The notes: generated from the sequence alone by a model not told the origin. A stretch of 64,000 bases of DNA from Crateriforma conspicua (GCF_007752935.1 NZ_CP036319.1:5002501-5066500), one strand, 5' to 3'; shown: positions 42,075-52,021, counted from the stretch's first letter. Program-made: numbers and translations.

Positions 42075-44048
42075 TGCTTTGACTTCAAAGTCAATGCTGG
42101 ACTGACCGTACTTCTTGCCGTTCAGATCCTCCATCGTCAATTCCAGCCGGTATTTGCCGGCGGTCAGCGCGGTGGGGATCTTCATGCCATAGGCAATGAA
42201 GTAGTCACGCAGATAGTTTCGCGACACTTGCTTGTCGGCCGGCAACAACTGGCTTAGCACCTTGCGGTTATCGGCGTTGTAGATCGTGTAGCTGCCCTGG
42301 AGATGCGTCTCGTATCCTTCGCCGACTTGTTTGGCGGTGAAGTTGTCCACTTCACAGTACAAGATCACGTCGGCCTCGGGCTTGAAGACGGCTTCATCGA
42401 ACTCCTTGTACTGCCCGTACCAATCGACGGCGGTACAGAAGGCCATCGATTTAACTTCCAGCGAATCGGTCGACGCTGCCAAATGCTTGATGCCTTCGCG
42501 CATTTGTGGCAGAGCCGAATGAAAGCGTCGGCTGGGGACCGGATGACCGGCCGGATCGATGATCGTCCACAAACCCATCAATTGGTGACGCAGGTATTCC
42601 TGTTCCTCGCGGGTCAAGCCCTCGATGCCTTCGACGGCCGCATCCGGTTTGCCGGCCAAGACCATCAGGTGACGGGTGATGATTTCGCGACGGTGTTTCT
42701 GGGCTTCGGTTTCATCATCGGCGGCCTGGCCCAAACGCCGAATCAACATGTCATACAGGGCGTCGTCGGACAAAAGGGCGTTGCTGACTTGGGCGACCGC
42801 AGACTGAACGGAATCCGCCGGGTTCCCCGACTTCTTCGCTGGTTCCGGCATCGGCTGGCTGACCACCGCCAGTTCGACTGAATCGACGCTGTCTTTGTCA
42901 TCCACCGAACCGACCGGCTGAACCGACGCGGTTGCCGAAGACGCCGGGGCGTTTTCGACCTTGACCAACGACTCCGGTGCAACGACCGGATCAGGTTTGG
43001 GCGCAGTGTTGTCGGCCTGCGGCGGTGACTGTACAACCATGGTCGCGGCGGCCTGCGTGCCGGGCGACACGATGCGAGTCGTTTGCATCGGCGATGGGGT
43101 GCGTCGTGGCTCCGGCAAGTCCACCGGATCGGACATCGCCTGCAGCAACAAGTCGTCGATCGACGCCGGCTGGCTGGTTCGATTGGCGTCACGAACGGCC
43201 AAAGTGATCAAGTGACGCAAAGCCTGTTGTTGAATCTCGGGCGGACTGTTGGCAAAAGCGTCCAGCGCGTTTTCGGCTTCGGCAGCCTTTTGGTCATCAG
43301 CATTCTCAGCTTTTTCGGCTGCCGCGACCTTCGACGACCTATCGTCGGTGGTTTGCGTTGCCACCGAATCATCGCCGGACTCGGGCGAGCTTTCGGCGGT
43401 CGATTCGCCTGAAACTTTGGCGGTCGCGGCGACCTTTTTCTGGGCATCGCCTTGAGTCAGATCTTCGACAATCTGGTCGCTCAGACGCATCGACGTGGCC
43501 GTCGATTCCGATGGGGTCTTCGCATCCGGTGTGGTTGGCGTTGCCGTTGCGGCTGCGACTTGTTCGGCCGGCGGTTGGCCAGATTCTGCTTCGCCGGTCG
43601 GGGCGGGTGCCGGCTTTGCCGCCGCGACTTTGCTCTGGGGTCGCTCGGGTTTTTGGTACAGCAAACGCTCGGTACGCCGAGTCCCACTGGGGGCCTTATT
43701 GGCCAGCTCGGTCGTGCTTTGCGGCGCAACGCTTTGTTCGGCCACACCAGTCGGTGACGCGGGTGATGCCGTTGTGACGGATGCCGTTTTCATCGGCGGT
43801 TCGGCCATATTGGCCGACGCTAGACGGTTCTGCGACGTGCCGGGTGCTTCGGCAGTGGTTGCGGCTGCGGCTCCGGCGGCTTTGGCCAGACGCTGCGGTG
43901 GCGGCTCGATCGCCGGCAGATCGCCGGTAGGTTCAGCTTTGACCTGTACCCAGCCGCCCAAAGGCCGAGTTCCGCGGCATCCCGATAGGACGACGACGAT
44001 CAGAATCAAGCACCAGTGAAGGTGATTCGTGGTGGGGCGAGCGTGCAT
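42063..44048 (-). CDS. Large lipoprotein with low-complexity middle, function unknown
   Basis: About 661 residues from the ATG at 44048, with GAGG 5 nt upstream; an ATG at 44072 lacks a ribosome site. The N-terminus has the lipobox VVVLSGC after a hydrophobic segment, so lipid attachment is likely. Residues about 40-400 are Ala/Glu/Pro/Thr/Ser-rich and probably disordered. The C-terminal 260 residues look folded: helices around SDDALYDMLIRRLGQAADDE, then a beta-rich domain with DVILYCEVDNFTAKQ and TAGKYRLELTMEDLNGKKYG. I do not recognise the family. Confidence 0.75.
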   Translation of the reverse strand: MHARPTTNHLHWCLILIVVVLSGCRGTRPLGGWVQVKAEPTGDLPAIEPPPQRLAKAAGAAAATTAEAPGTSQNRLASANMAEPPMKTASVTTASPASPTGVAEQSVAPQSTTELANKAPSGTRRTERLLYQKPERPQSKVAAAKPAPAPTGEAESGQPPAEQVAAATATPTTPDAKTPSESTATSMRLSDQIVEDLTQGDAQKKVAATAKVSGESTAESSPESGDDSVATQTTDDRSSKVAAAEKAENADDQKAAEAENALDAFANSPPEIQQQALRHLITLAVRDANRTSQPASIDDLLLQAMSDPVDLPEPRRTPSPMQTTRIVSPGTQAAATMVVQSPPQADNTAPKPDPVVAPESLVKVENAPASSATASVQPVGSVDDKDSVDSVELAVVSQPMPEPAKKSGNPADSVQSAVAQVSNALLSDDALYDMLIRRLGQAADDETEAQKHRREIITRHLMVLAGKPDAAVEGIEGLTREEQEYLRHQLMGLWTIIDPAGHPVPSRRFHSALPQMREGIKHLAASTDSLEVKSMAFCTAVDWYGQYKEFDEAVFKPEADVILYCEVDNFTAKQVGEGYETHLQGSYTIYNADNRKVLSQLLPADKQVSRNYLRDYFIAYGMKIPTALTAGKYRLELTMEDLNGKKYGQSSIDFEVKASKP

Positions 44049-44068
44049 CCTTGCCTCGCTGGCGTTCG

Positions 44069-44092
44069 ACATACGGAGTGTTTGTCGCTCAC
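44069..44092 (-). terminator. Not a terminator in itself: short spacer upstream of the lipoprotein gene
   Basis: Nothing that forms a convincing hairpin lies in this short segment; the inverted repeat that may end map is listed separately at 44169-44192. Kept at very low confidence only to mark the leader of the lipoprotein gene. Confidence 0.02.
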
Positions 44093-44168
44093 CCTAGGAA
44101 TTTGTGGTCACCTTGAGCAAGATCAGTTCGCCACGCGCATGGGGGGCATTCGCGGACGCCCCCGATGT

Positions 44169-44192
44169 GAGGTCTCGGTGAACGGAGACCTC
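44169..44192 (-). terminator. 8-bp perfect inverted repeat after map, possible terminator
   Basis: GAGGTCTC (44169-44176) and GAGACCTC (44185-44192) form a perfect 8-bp stem with an 8-nt loop. It lies 32 nt beyond the map stop. It lacks a T run on the minus strand, so it may be a pause or processing site. Confidence 0.35.
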
Positions 44193-44223
44193 AAAAGCCG
44201 AGGCTCAAGAAATCCGCGTGTCC

Positions 44224-45021
44224 TTAGAAACGGTGCCCGCGTCGCGGCCCGTCTTCGGTCAGCGTCAGGATCTCGGGACCGTCTTCGGTCATCAGAATGC
44301 TGTGTTCGAACTGTGCCGAAGGCTTGCCATCCTTGGTTCGCACTGTCCAGCCATCGGTTTTATCGCTCTTGGTGTATCGAGACCCGGCATTGATCATCGG
44401 TTCCACCGTGAAACACATGCCCGGGTGCAGTCGATCGATGCGGCTTTGTCGGTTCGGGAAGTGAGGGATCGATGGATCCAAGTGAAACTGTCGTCCCAGG
44501 CCGTGCCCCACGTATTCGCGAACCACGGTGAAACCGCGGCGATGAGCCTCGGGGACGATGGTTTCGCCGATCAAGGCGACGCGACAACCGGGCACCAGGG
44601 CTTCGATTGCCAGGTACAAGCAGTCGAACGCACACTGCGTGACACTGCGTTTCTCCTCATCGACCTCGCCGATCAAGAACGTCTCGCTTTGGTCACCGTG
44701 CCATCCATCGACGATGGTCGTGATATCCACGTTGACGATATCCCCGTCCTGCAGCACGTAGTCGTCGGGGATCCCGTGACAGATCACCTCGTTGACGCTG
44801 GTGCAACAACTTTTGGGATAGTTCTGGTACCCCAACGTTGCCGGCTTGTGCCCGTGATCGTGAGTCCACTCATAGACCATGCGATCGATTTGCCCCGTAG
44901 TGATGCCGGCTTTGACATGAGGGCGGACGAAATCCAACAACTGGGCATTGACGCGACCCGCTTTACGCATCGCGTCGCGTTGGGCTTCGGTCAAAATCAA
45001 TCGTTTTTGCTTTTTCAGCAT
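44224..45021 (-). CDS. map: Methionine aminopeptidase (type I)
   Basis: 265 residues from the ATG at 45021 (MLKKQKRLILTEAQRDAMRK). The five metal ligands can be read: the two Asp in NVDITTIVDGWHGDQSETF, His in GHGLGRQFH, Glu in FTVEPM and Glu in SAQFEHS. The substrate His lies in EVICHGIPD. It removes the initiator methionine from nascent proteins. Longer in-frame extension upstream reads as non-conserved Arg/Cys-rich sequence and is rejected. Confidence 0.96.
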   Translation of the reverse strand: MLKKQKRLILTEAQRDAMRKAGRVNAQLLDFVRPHVKAGITTGQIDRMVYEWTHDHGHKPATLGYQNYPKSCCTSVNEVICHGIPDDYVLQDGDIVNVDITTIVDGWHGDQSETFLIGEVDEEKRSVTQCAFDCLYLAIEALVPGCRVALIGETIVPEAHRRGFTVVREYVGHGLGRQFHLDPSIPHFPNRQSRIDRLHPGMCFTVEPMINAGSRYTKSDKTDGWTVRTKDGKPSAQFEHSILMTEDGPEILTLTEDGPRRGHRF

Positions 45022-45780
45022 GCGACGTTGAGATGGGAAAAAAGACTTTGGGAACGTTGAACAGGGAACGCCGCGGAAATTCGGAGACGGATCAGGTAAT
45101 CGACGGCCAAATCCATCCAACCAGCGGTGCCGACGGCATGACGAAGCGCGGCGTGACGGAGCACAGCAAAACCAGGCAAAAACCAGACGCAGCAAAACGG
45201 AGCACAACACAACCGTGGGGCGGCGTCCGGCTGGGATCACAGCCTGGTCGGCCATCCGGTCCCCAGTTTAGTGGTCTGGCACCGAACCGACCGATGCCAA
45301 GATGCCCGAATCGACGACGAATTGGACTCGCAAAGGCGTCGGACGATCTTATCAGCGTCAGGATCGAATCCCAAGCGTTACCGCCAACGGACCGATCAAA
45401 ACGCGGCTGAAAAGCGGGCGGCGGACAGAACTTCGTCGGAATCGCCGGGTTAAAACGATTGCTTGGAGGCAAACGTCCCGACGAGCGACGGCTTTGTGCG
45501 TGTCGACCGTTTTGGGCCGTTTACCGGAAAAATCCCGATTAGTATGCCAATTCGCCCCCAGCGATTGAAACAATCGGAATGTGGATGCCGGCCGGCCCCT
45601 CAACCGGCGGGCTACCCGATTGACCAAGCGGGAAAACCAAACGGCTCAAGGACGGGTGCTTTTCCATGAATCAATGACCTGAACGGGCGGCAAATCACCT
45701 TGCCTGCCCAATGACTGGTTTTCGAATCGGCTTTTCGCACGTCACGGCTTTTGAAACTCGACAGTGGACCGACCCACACG
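45022..45780. other. Long non-coding region between map and the secretin-like gene
   Basis: 759 nt with no supportable gene. Both flanking genes are transcribed away from it, so it holds two promoters. Short overlapping frames on both strands lack family features or good start sites. The distal part could be a long leader of the secretin-like gene, or hide an RNA; I could not recognise either. Confidence 0.5.
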
Positions 45781-48700
45781 ATGACCCAATCTCCTATTCG
45801 TCGATCCTTCACCACGTCTTGCCGCCCGGTCGCTTCGCGTCGGCCAAGGCGTCTGTTGGCTTTGATCGTCTGCCTAGCCGTGGTGACCACCGCGGGCTCG
45901 CCCACGAGCGCCCAGGACACCGCCACGCCGGATTCCGAATCGGCACCGTCGGCGGACCAGGTCGCGGACGTGGCAAAGACCGAATTCGTTACAGGCAACG
46001 CGTCACCAGAAGCGGCCGACAATAACGCGGTGGGTGAAACCGATGCTTCGCAAGTCGCACCGGCCGGCACCCCCGCACAAGTCCAGCCGCCGACGTCCCC
46101 CGAAGCACAACGCAGAGCGGCCGAAGCGCTGATGCGTGCCGACACGCCCGAAGAAATCATCCGTCAAGCGATCGCGGCGGCGGGCCCCCAGCTTTCGTTC
46201 AACTTTAACGGCACACCGTGGCGTGACGTTCTGCAGTGGTACGCCGATGAGGCGGATTTGTCGCTGCAAGTGAATCAGTTTCCGCCGGGATCGGTCAGCT
46301 ACATCGATCCGACACGGCGGTATTCGATCAACGAAAGCCTGGATCTTTTGAACCGCTTGTTGTTGGACAAAGGTTGGGCCTTGGTCCGTCGCGGACGCAT
46401 GCTGACCGTGATCGACTTGGAAATCGACAACGCGGACAAACTGATCGCTGAAATCAGCGAACAAGTTTCTCCTGACGACTTGGCCGGCCGCGGCAGCAGC
46501 GACATCGTCACCACCTTTTTCTCGCTCGGCGGGATGACCAGCGACGCGGCGGATCAAGAATTGCCACAACTGATCAGCCCCTTCGGCGACATTGTGATTT
46601 TGGAAAGTGCGGGTCAGGTCCGCGTGACCGATACGGTCGCGCGTCTGCGGGCGATCCAAAAGGTGTTGGAACAAGCCAACCAGACCAACAGCAGCGTCGT
46701 CGAAATCCGACTGCAGCATCGTGGTGCCGAGGAAGTTTTGGAACTTGCCCGTCCACTGTTGGGCCTGGAACCCGGCGAAAACACGAACGACGAAATCCGC
46801 ATCTCGCTTGGCCTGTACGGTGAACGCATCTTGGCCTTTGGAAGCCAATCCAAGTTGGCCCAGTTGCAATCGATCATCCGGACCGCGGATCAACCGATGC
46901 CCAACGCCGATGGGGCCGACGACGCCGAAATCAGCCTGCCTGTTTTCCGCACGCACACCGTACAAGCGGCGGAGATCAACACGGTGTTCGACGTGCTGCA
47001 AACTCTGTTGGCCGGCACCCCGGACACACGTATCGCGGTGGAACCCAACAGCAATGCATTGATCGCTTGGGCTCGTCCGGAAACTCAACAGTTGATCGGT
47101 GAAACGATTGCCGAATTGGAAGGCAACGGGACCGAGTTTGACATCATCGATCTGAAACGCTTGGAACCTTCCCAAGCCCTGCTGACGATCAATAAGTACT
47201 TCGGCATCACCGAGGAAGGCGGCGAAGGACCGACTGTCGACGGCGACCCGGCAACGGGCCGCTTGTGGGTCAAGGGGACCCGAGCCGAGATCAATCAAGT
47301 CCGCGAATTGATTGAGCGTTTGGAAGGCGATCAGTCGGCCGGCATTTTCGGCGACAAAGTTCGTGTGTTGCCTTACACCGGACGGGCCGCCGAGGACGCG
47401 CTGCAACAATTGCGAACCCTGTGGCCGATGACGGGTCGCGACAACCCGATCCGCACGATCACTCCATCCAGCAACAATGGCAATTCCGGCGGCTTGCAAG
47501 AACGTCGGATTCGCCGAGCGGATGAATCCAACACCAGCTATCCAAACTCACAGACTCGCAACGATGTCCCAACCGATGCAAGGTGGAATCATCGGTCGGC
47601 GGACCAGCCATCCTTCGTTTACATCACCAACCCGGTTCAACAAACGGACGAAGACAACGCCGACGACCGGAACGGGGCAGCGGAATCCGATCAGCTGACC
47701 GCCGCAGAGGAACAGGATCGTCTGGGACTGGGGTCGGACATCGTGATCCAGATGACGCCCAATGGATTGATGATCGCATCGGACGACGCCGCCGCACTGG
47801 ATGACTTGGAAGCCTTGCTGGAAACGATCACCCAACCGTCGATGGCCGCATCGGAAATGCCGACCATCTTTTGGCTGAAGTACATCAAAGCAGATGTCGC
47901 CGCAGAATTGGTTGCCAGTGTGATGGGCGGTGCCGAGTCGTCGCTGACATCGATGGCTGATTCGGCGCTGGGCAGCCTTGGTGGCGGAATGCTGGGCGGC
48001 CTGATGGGCATCGGCGGAAGTGGATCGGATTCATCCAGCAAAAGCATTCTGACTACCTCGGGATCGGTCAACATCGTCGCCGACGCGCGGTTGAACGCCC
48101 TGATCATTCAAGCAAACGCGACCGACCTGGCGTTCATCGAAGCGATCCTGGCGAAACTGGATGTCGAAGAAAGTCCCGAAGACATCGAAACCGTGTTGAA
48201 ACCGGCCCTGATCCCGGTCATCTATCAAGACGCCAATGATGTGGCCGAAATCATCAAAGCTGTGTTTGCAGAGAAGTTTGCCGAAGAACAAAGTGGTGGC
48301 GGCGGCGGCGGACGCGGCGGCCAGCCCAACCCGGCCGACTTCATCGCCGCACTGCGTGGCGGTGGACGGGGCGGACGCGGTGGTTCCGACAGCGCCACCA
48401 GCGAACCGACCAAGATGAAAATCGCCGTCGACGCTCGCAGCAATTCGCTGGTCGTCACCGCAACGAGCCAAGACTTGGCTGAGGTACGACAATTGGTGGA
48501 AGCCCTGGACGACGGCAGCATGGAGACCGAGGAAGTCGCCGAAGTCTATACGATGGACGGCGCCACCAATCCCGAGGTCATGCAAAAGGCCATCGAACAG
48601 TTCTTGGGTGAAAAGGAGGCCGAAGAACGGGCCAACAGCAATAACAGCTCATCCAACGGCGGCAGCGGAACCTCATCCGGCGGATCATCACCCGAAGATA

Positions 48701-48888
48701 TTCGGCGACGCATCGAAGCTTTCCGATCTCGTTTCGGCGGCGGTTCCTCCGGCGGATTCGGTGGCGGCGGTGGTCGACCAGGTGGATTTGGCGGCGGAAG
48801 CACCGGCGGATTCGGCGGTCGTCCGGGCGGTTTCGGCGGCGGCGGCGGCGGACGTCCCAGCGGCGGAGGCGGTCGTGGTGGCCGATAG
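45781..48888 (+). CDS. Secretin N-domain repeat protein (GspD/PilQ-related, no visible barrel)
   Basis: 1035 residues from the ATG at 45781. A signal peptide ends near SPTSAQ (about residue 45). Several secretin_N/NolW-type modules follow, for example TVARLRAIQKVLEQANQTNS, NALIAWARPETQQLIGETIA, GRLWVKGTRAEINQVRELIE, ADARLNALIIQANATDLAFI and DARSNSLVVTATSQDLAEVR. They are spaced through the chain. The C-terminus is Gly/Arg/Phe-rich (about 90 residues of GGFGGG-type sequence) where a GspD secretin barrel would be expected; I see no barrel motif. gspE and gspF follow on the same strand. It may line the periplasm for a type II secretion or pilus-like system. Confidence 0.85.
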   Translation: MTQSPIRRSFTTSCRPVASRRPRRLLALIVCLAVVTTAGSPTSAQDTATPDSESAPSADQVADVAKTEFVTGNASPEAADNNAVGETDASQVAPAGTPAQVQPPTSPEAQRRAAEALMRADTPEEIIRQAIAAAGPQLSFNFNGTPWRDVLQWYADEADLSLQVNQFPPGSVSYIDPTRRYSINESLDLLNRLLLDKGWALVRRGRMLTVIDLEIDNADKLIAEISEQVSPDDLAGRGSSDIVTTFFSLGGMTSDAADQELPQLISPFGDIVILESAGQVRVTDTVARLRAIQKVLEQANQTNSSVVEIRLQHRGAEEVLELARPLLGLEPGENTNDEIRISLGLYGERILAFGSQSKLAQLQSIIRTADQPMPNADGADDAEISLPVFRTHTVQAAEINTVFDVLQTLLAGTPDTRIAVEPNSNALIAWARPETQQLIGETIAELEGNGTEFDIIDLKRLEPSQALLTINKYFGITEEGGEGPTVDGDPATGRLWVKGTRAEINQVRELIERLEGDQSAGIFGDKVRVLPYTGRAAEDALQQLRTLWPMTGRDNPIRTITPSSNNGNSGGLQERRIRRADESNTSYPNSQTRNDVPTDARWNHRSADQPSFVYITNPVQQTDEDNADDRNGAAESDQLTAAEEQDRLGLGSDIVIQMTPNGLMIASDDAAALDDLEALLETITQPSMAASEMPTIFWLKYIKADVAAELVASVMGGAESSLTSMADSALGSLGGGMLGGLMGIGGSGSDSSSKSILTTSGSVNIVADARLNALIIQANATDLAFIEAILAKLDVEESPEDIETVLKPALIPVIYQDANDVAEIIKAVFAEKFAEEQSGGGGGGRGGQPNPADFIAALRGGGRGGRGGSDSATSEPTKMKIAVDARSNSLVVTATSQDLAEVRQLVEALDDGSMETEEVAEVYTMDGATNPEVMQKAIEQFLGEKEAEERANSNNSSSNGGSGTSSGGSSPEDIRRRIEAFRSRFGGGSSGGFGGGGGRPGGFGGGSTGGFGGRPGGFGGGGGGRPSGGGGRGGR

Positions 48889-49037
48889 GCCCAAACTTTT
48901 TAATCGTTCGATCGTTTCCCCGACGTCGCGATAGGCGACAATGGACGGTCCCACCCTAAACGATCCGCTGACGCGGGCCCGCCGGACATGGGCTCCGCGT
49001 CCCCACGACGCGGATCACTGACATTCGGATAACGAAG

Positions 49038-50732
49038 ATGATCATGCACGCAGGCGAAATTCTTAAACGTCGAGGACTGATTTCCGAAGAACAGCTTCGC
49101 CAGAGTGCCGCCGACGATTCCCCCAGTGTGCTGCAAGCAGCGGTGTCGTTGGGATACGTCGATGAACGGGACGCTCTGAGTGCCGTGGCCGAAGAAGTGG
49201 GCCTGGACTTCGTCGATCTGCGTCTGCACGAAGTCGATCTGTCGGCGCTGGAAGGCTTTCCGCAAAAGCTGATCTATCGCCAGTCGTTGTTCCCGATCGG
49301 CTTCGAAGGTGAATCGATCGTGGTCGCCACGTCCGATCCGTTCGATCTTTATCCGCTGGACGAAGCCAGCGCCGCGACCGGTCGCAATGTCATCCCCGTC
49401 GTCGCCGAACGAGGCGAAATCGCGCGGCTGATGAAAAAGCATCTGGGCGTCGGCAGCGAAACGGTGGAAAACCTGATCGCCAACGTCGGTGACGAAGACG
49501 ACGTCGAACTGCTGGAAGAAATCGAGACCGACGGCAGCGAACTGAGCGAAATGGCCCAGGAGGCCTCCGTCGTTCGCCTGGTGAACGAAATCTTGATCGA
49601 AGCGATCGAAACGCGAACCAGTGACATTCACATCGAATCACAATCCGACGGTCTGGTCATTCGGTACCGGATCGACGGCATCCTTCACACACAACCCGTT
49701 CCACCGGAGATCAATCGGTTCCAAGCCGCGATCATCAGCCGCTTGAAGATCATGGCGCGGCTTAACATCGCCGAAAAACGATTGCCCCAGGACGGACGCA
49801 TCAAGTTGCGGGTCCACGGACGCGAGGTCGACATCCGGCTTAGCGTGATCCCCATGATCCACGGCGAAGGCTTGGTCATGCGGGTGCTGGACAAGTCGTC
49901 GATGGTGTTCGACTTGCAAGGCTTGGGGATGTCCAAGGAGATCTACGGTCGGTTCAGCGAACTGATCCGTTTGCCCCACGGCATCATTCTGGTCACCGGG
50001 CCGACCGGTTCGGGTAAAACGACGACGCTTTACAGCAGCCTGCTGGAAATCAAGAGTCCTGAGAACAAGATCATCACGACCGAAGACCCGGTCGAGTATC
50101 AATTGGACGGGATCAACCAGATCCAGGTGCATTCCAAGATCGGCCTGACCTTTGCCGCGTCGCTGCGGAGCATTCTGCGGCATGACCCCGACATCGTACT
50201 GGTTGGGGAAATCCGCGATCTCGAGACCGCCGAAAACGCCACCCAGGCATCGCTGACCGGTCACTTGGTGTTCAGTACGCTGCACACCAACGATGCCGCC
50301 GGAGCGTTCACACGAATGGGCGACATGGGCGTCGAACCATTCCTGGTCGCCGGAACCGTCGAAGGCGTGATGGCCCAGCGTCTGCTGCGTCGCCTTTGTG
50401 TCCACTGTCGCGAAGAATACCAACCGCATCAGGCGGATCTTCCCAGCGATTTCCCGTTCGACGCTTTGGAAGGCCGCCCGCTGTATCGTCCGGTCGGTTG
50501 CCGCGAATGTCGCAACGTCGGCTACACCGGGCGAATGGGGATCTACGAATTGCTGGTGACAAGCGAAGCGATTCGCGAACTGGCCCAAGAACGTGCCAGC
50601 AGTTGGGACATTCGGCGACAAGCGGTCAAGGAAGGAATGCGAACCCTGCGGATGGACGCATGGGACAAAGCCGTCGTAGGAACCACCAGCGTGGACGAAG
50701 TCTTGCGTGTGACCAAGGGCGACGCCATCTGA
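49038..50732 (+). CDS. gspE: Type II secretion / pilus assembly ATPase GspE
   Basis: 564 residues. N-terminal N1E-like domain (about 1-150), then the ATPase: Walker A GPTGSGKTTT near 321, Asp box TEDPVEY, Walker B IVLVGEIRD, His box GHLVFSTLHTND. A zinc tetracysteine is formed by CVHC and CREC near 455-490. It powers pseudopilus or pilus assembly from the cytoplasmic side. It starts 150 nt after the secretin-like gene and precedes gspF. Confidence 0.94.
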   Translation: MIMHAGEILKRRGLISEEQLRQSAADDSPSVLQAAVSLGYVDERDALSAVAEEVGLDFVDLRLHEVDLSALEGFPQKLIYRQSLFPIGFEGESIVVATSDPFDLYPLDEASAATGRNVIPVVAERGEIARLMKKHLGVGSETVENLIANVGDEDDVELLEEIETDGSELSEMAQEASVVRLVNEILIEAIETRTSDIHIESQSDGLVIRYRIDGILHTQPVPPEINRFQAAIISRLKIMARLNIAEKRLPQDGRIKLRVHGREVDIRLSVIPMIHGEGLVMRVLDKSSMVFDLQGLGMSKEIYGRFSELIRLPHGIILVTGPTGSGKTTTLYSSLLEIKSPENKIITTEDPVEYQLDGINQIQVHSKIGLTFAASLRSILRHDPDIVLVGEIRDLETAENATQASLTGHLVFSTLHTNDAAGAFTRMGDMGVEPFLVAGTVEGVMAQRLLRRLCVHCREEYQPHQADLPSDFPFDALEGRPLYRPVGCRECRNVGYTGRMGIYELLVTSEAIRELAQERASSWDIRRQAVKEGMRTLRMDAWDKAVVGTTSVDEVLRVTKGDAI

Positions 50733-50738
50733 TTCGTC

Positions 50739-50765
50739 GACGATCGTTCGATCGTCTTTCTTTTC
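50739..50765 (+). terminator. Hairpin with T-rich tail between gspE and gspF
   Basis: GACGATCG (50739-50746) and CGATCGTC (50749-50756) form a stem, effectively 6 bp with a 6-nt loop, followed by TTTCTTTTC. It has the look of an intrinsic terminator, 7 nt after the gspE stop, and could lower gspF transcription relative to gspE. Confidence 0.5.
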
Positions 50766-50803
50766 ATCGACACATTCCTTTCCCAACCCCCTGACTGTTC
50801 GCG

Positions 50804-52021
50804 ATGCCGACGTTTGCCTACACCGCCCGTGACATGTCGGGAAAATCGATCACCGGTGAAGTGGAAGCCGGCAATGAACGTGAAGCCAGTTCCATCCTGG
50901 CCGAAAAATCGTTGTTCCCCGTCAGCATCAAGGACGCCAAGGCCGGTGGTGCCCTGACATCGTTGACGGTCGGATCCAACAAGAAGGTCAAAGGCCAGAC
51001 GATGGCGACCTTCTATGGGCAACTGGCGTCGCTTCTGCGCAGTGGCGTGCCCATGATTCGCGCACTGAACGTGCTGGCCGATCAATCATCGACGCCGGCA
51101 CTGGGCGAAGTCCTGAAGGACATCCGCAACCGTGTCGAAGACGGGGAACCGATCGGCAATGCGATGGCGCGCCACCCGAAGGCGTTCAGCGACATGGCAG
51201 TCAACATGGTCCGCGCGGGAACCGAAGGCGGCTTTTTGGAAGACGCTCTGGACCGCGTGGGGACGTTCACCGAACTGCAGGAAGACCTGAAAGGGCGAAC
51301 CGTCAGTGCGATGGCGTATCCCGTTTTCCTGTTCTGTGTCGGCACCGTTGTCGTCACGTCACTGCTGGTCTTCTTTGTCCCCAAATTCGATCAACTGTTC
51401 GCCCGCTTGCGTGAAAAAGGCGAAATGCCGGCGATGACCGAAGGCCTGCTGGCGTTCAGTAACCTGCTGCGAGACTACGGCTGGGTCATCCTGATCGCTC
51501 TGGTGGTTGTCGGTGTATTGATCAAATTGAAATTGAACACGGATTCCGGCAAGGACACGGCAGACAAGGTCAAGCTGAAGATTCCCGTGCTGGGCGGCAT
51601 CCTGATGAACCTGGCCGTCGCGCGGTTTTGCCGCGTGTTGGGAACCTTGCTTGGCAACGGGGTGCCGATCCTGCGTTCGCTGGAAATCAGCCGATCTGCG
51701 ACCGGCAACCGGCTGCTTAGCAAGTCGATTGCCGATGCGACCGAGAACATCCGCAGCGGCGAAAGCCTGGCCAAACCACTGCGCAGCAGCGGCTATTTTC
51801 CGATCGCCGTGGTGGAAATGATCAGCGTGGGCGAAGAAAGCAATTCACTGGACACGGTGTTACCCGAGATCGCTGATTCGCTGGAAAAACGCACCTTCCG
51901 GCGTCTGGACTTGTTCGTCCGCCTGTTGGAACCCCTGATGCTGCTGATCATGGCGATTTTGGTTCTGGCCGTCGTGTTGGCGCTTCTGGTTCCGGTGCTC
52001 AAGAGCAGCACGTCCATCTAG
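50804..52021 (+). CDS. gspF: Type II secretion / pilus inner membrane platform protein GspF
   Basis: 405 residues. It begins MPTFAYTARDMSGKSITGEV, the usual GspF N-terminus, then two T2SF domains (about 70-195 and 270-395): FYGQLASLLRSGVPMIRALN and FCRVLGTLLGNGVPILRSLE. Membrane segments lie near 170-195, 225-245 and 375-400. It is the platform on which GspE acts. The gene follows gspE by 71 nt. Confidence 0.95.
   Translation: MPTFAYTARDMSGKSITGEVEAGNEREASSILAEKSLFPVSIKDAKAGGALTSLTVGSNKKVKGQTMATFYGQLASLLRSGVPMIRALNVLADQSSTPALGEVLKDIRNRVEDGEPIGNAMARHPKAFSDMAVNMVRAGTEGGFLEDALDRVGTFTELQEDLKGRTVSAMAYPVFLFCVGTVVVTSLLVFFVPKFDQLFARLREKGEMPAMTEGLLAFSNLLRDYGWVILIALVVVGVLIKLKLNTDSGKDTADKVKLKIPVLGGILMNLAVARFCRVLGTLLGNGVPILRSLEISRSATGNRLLSKSIADATENIRSGESLAKPLRSSGYFPIAVVEMISVGEESNSLDTVLPEIADSLEKRTFRRLDLFVRLLEPLMLLIMAILVLAVVLALLVPVLKSSTSI

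Noticed and set aside
44069-44092. Terminator just upstream of the lipoprotein gene
   Set aside because: No inverted repeat is present in this segment; the listed low-confidence entry only marks the leader, and the real inverted repeat is at 44169-44192.
45022-45255. N-terminal extension of methionine aminopeptidase to 45255
   Set aside because: Family members start close to MLKKQKRL; the extension is Cys/Arg-rich with no conservation pattern.
46003-47499. Open frame of 498 codons opposite the secretin-like gene
   Set aside because: Antisense to a gene with clear secretin-N modules and an operon context; no motif of its own.
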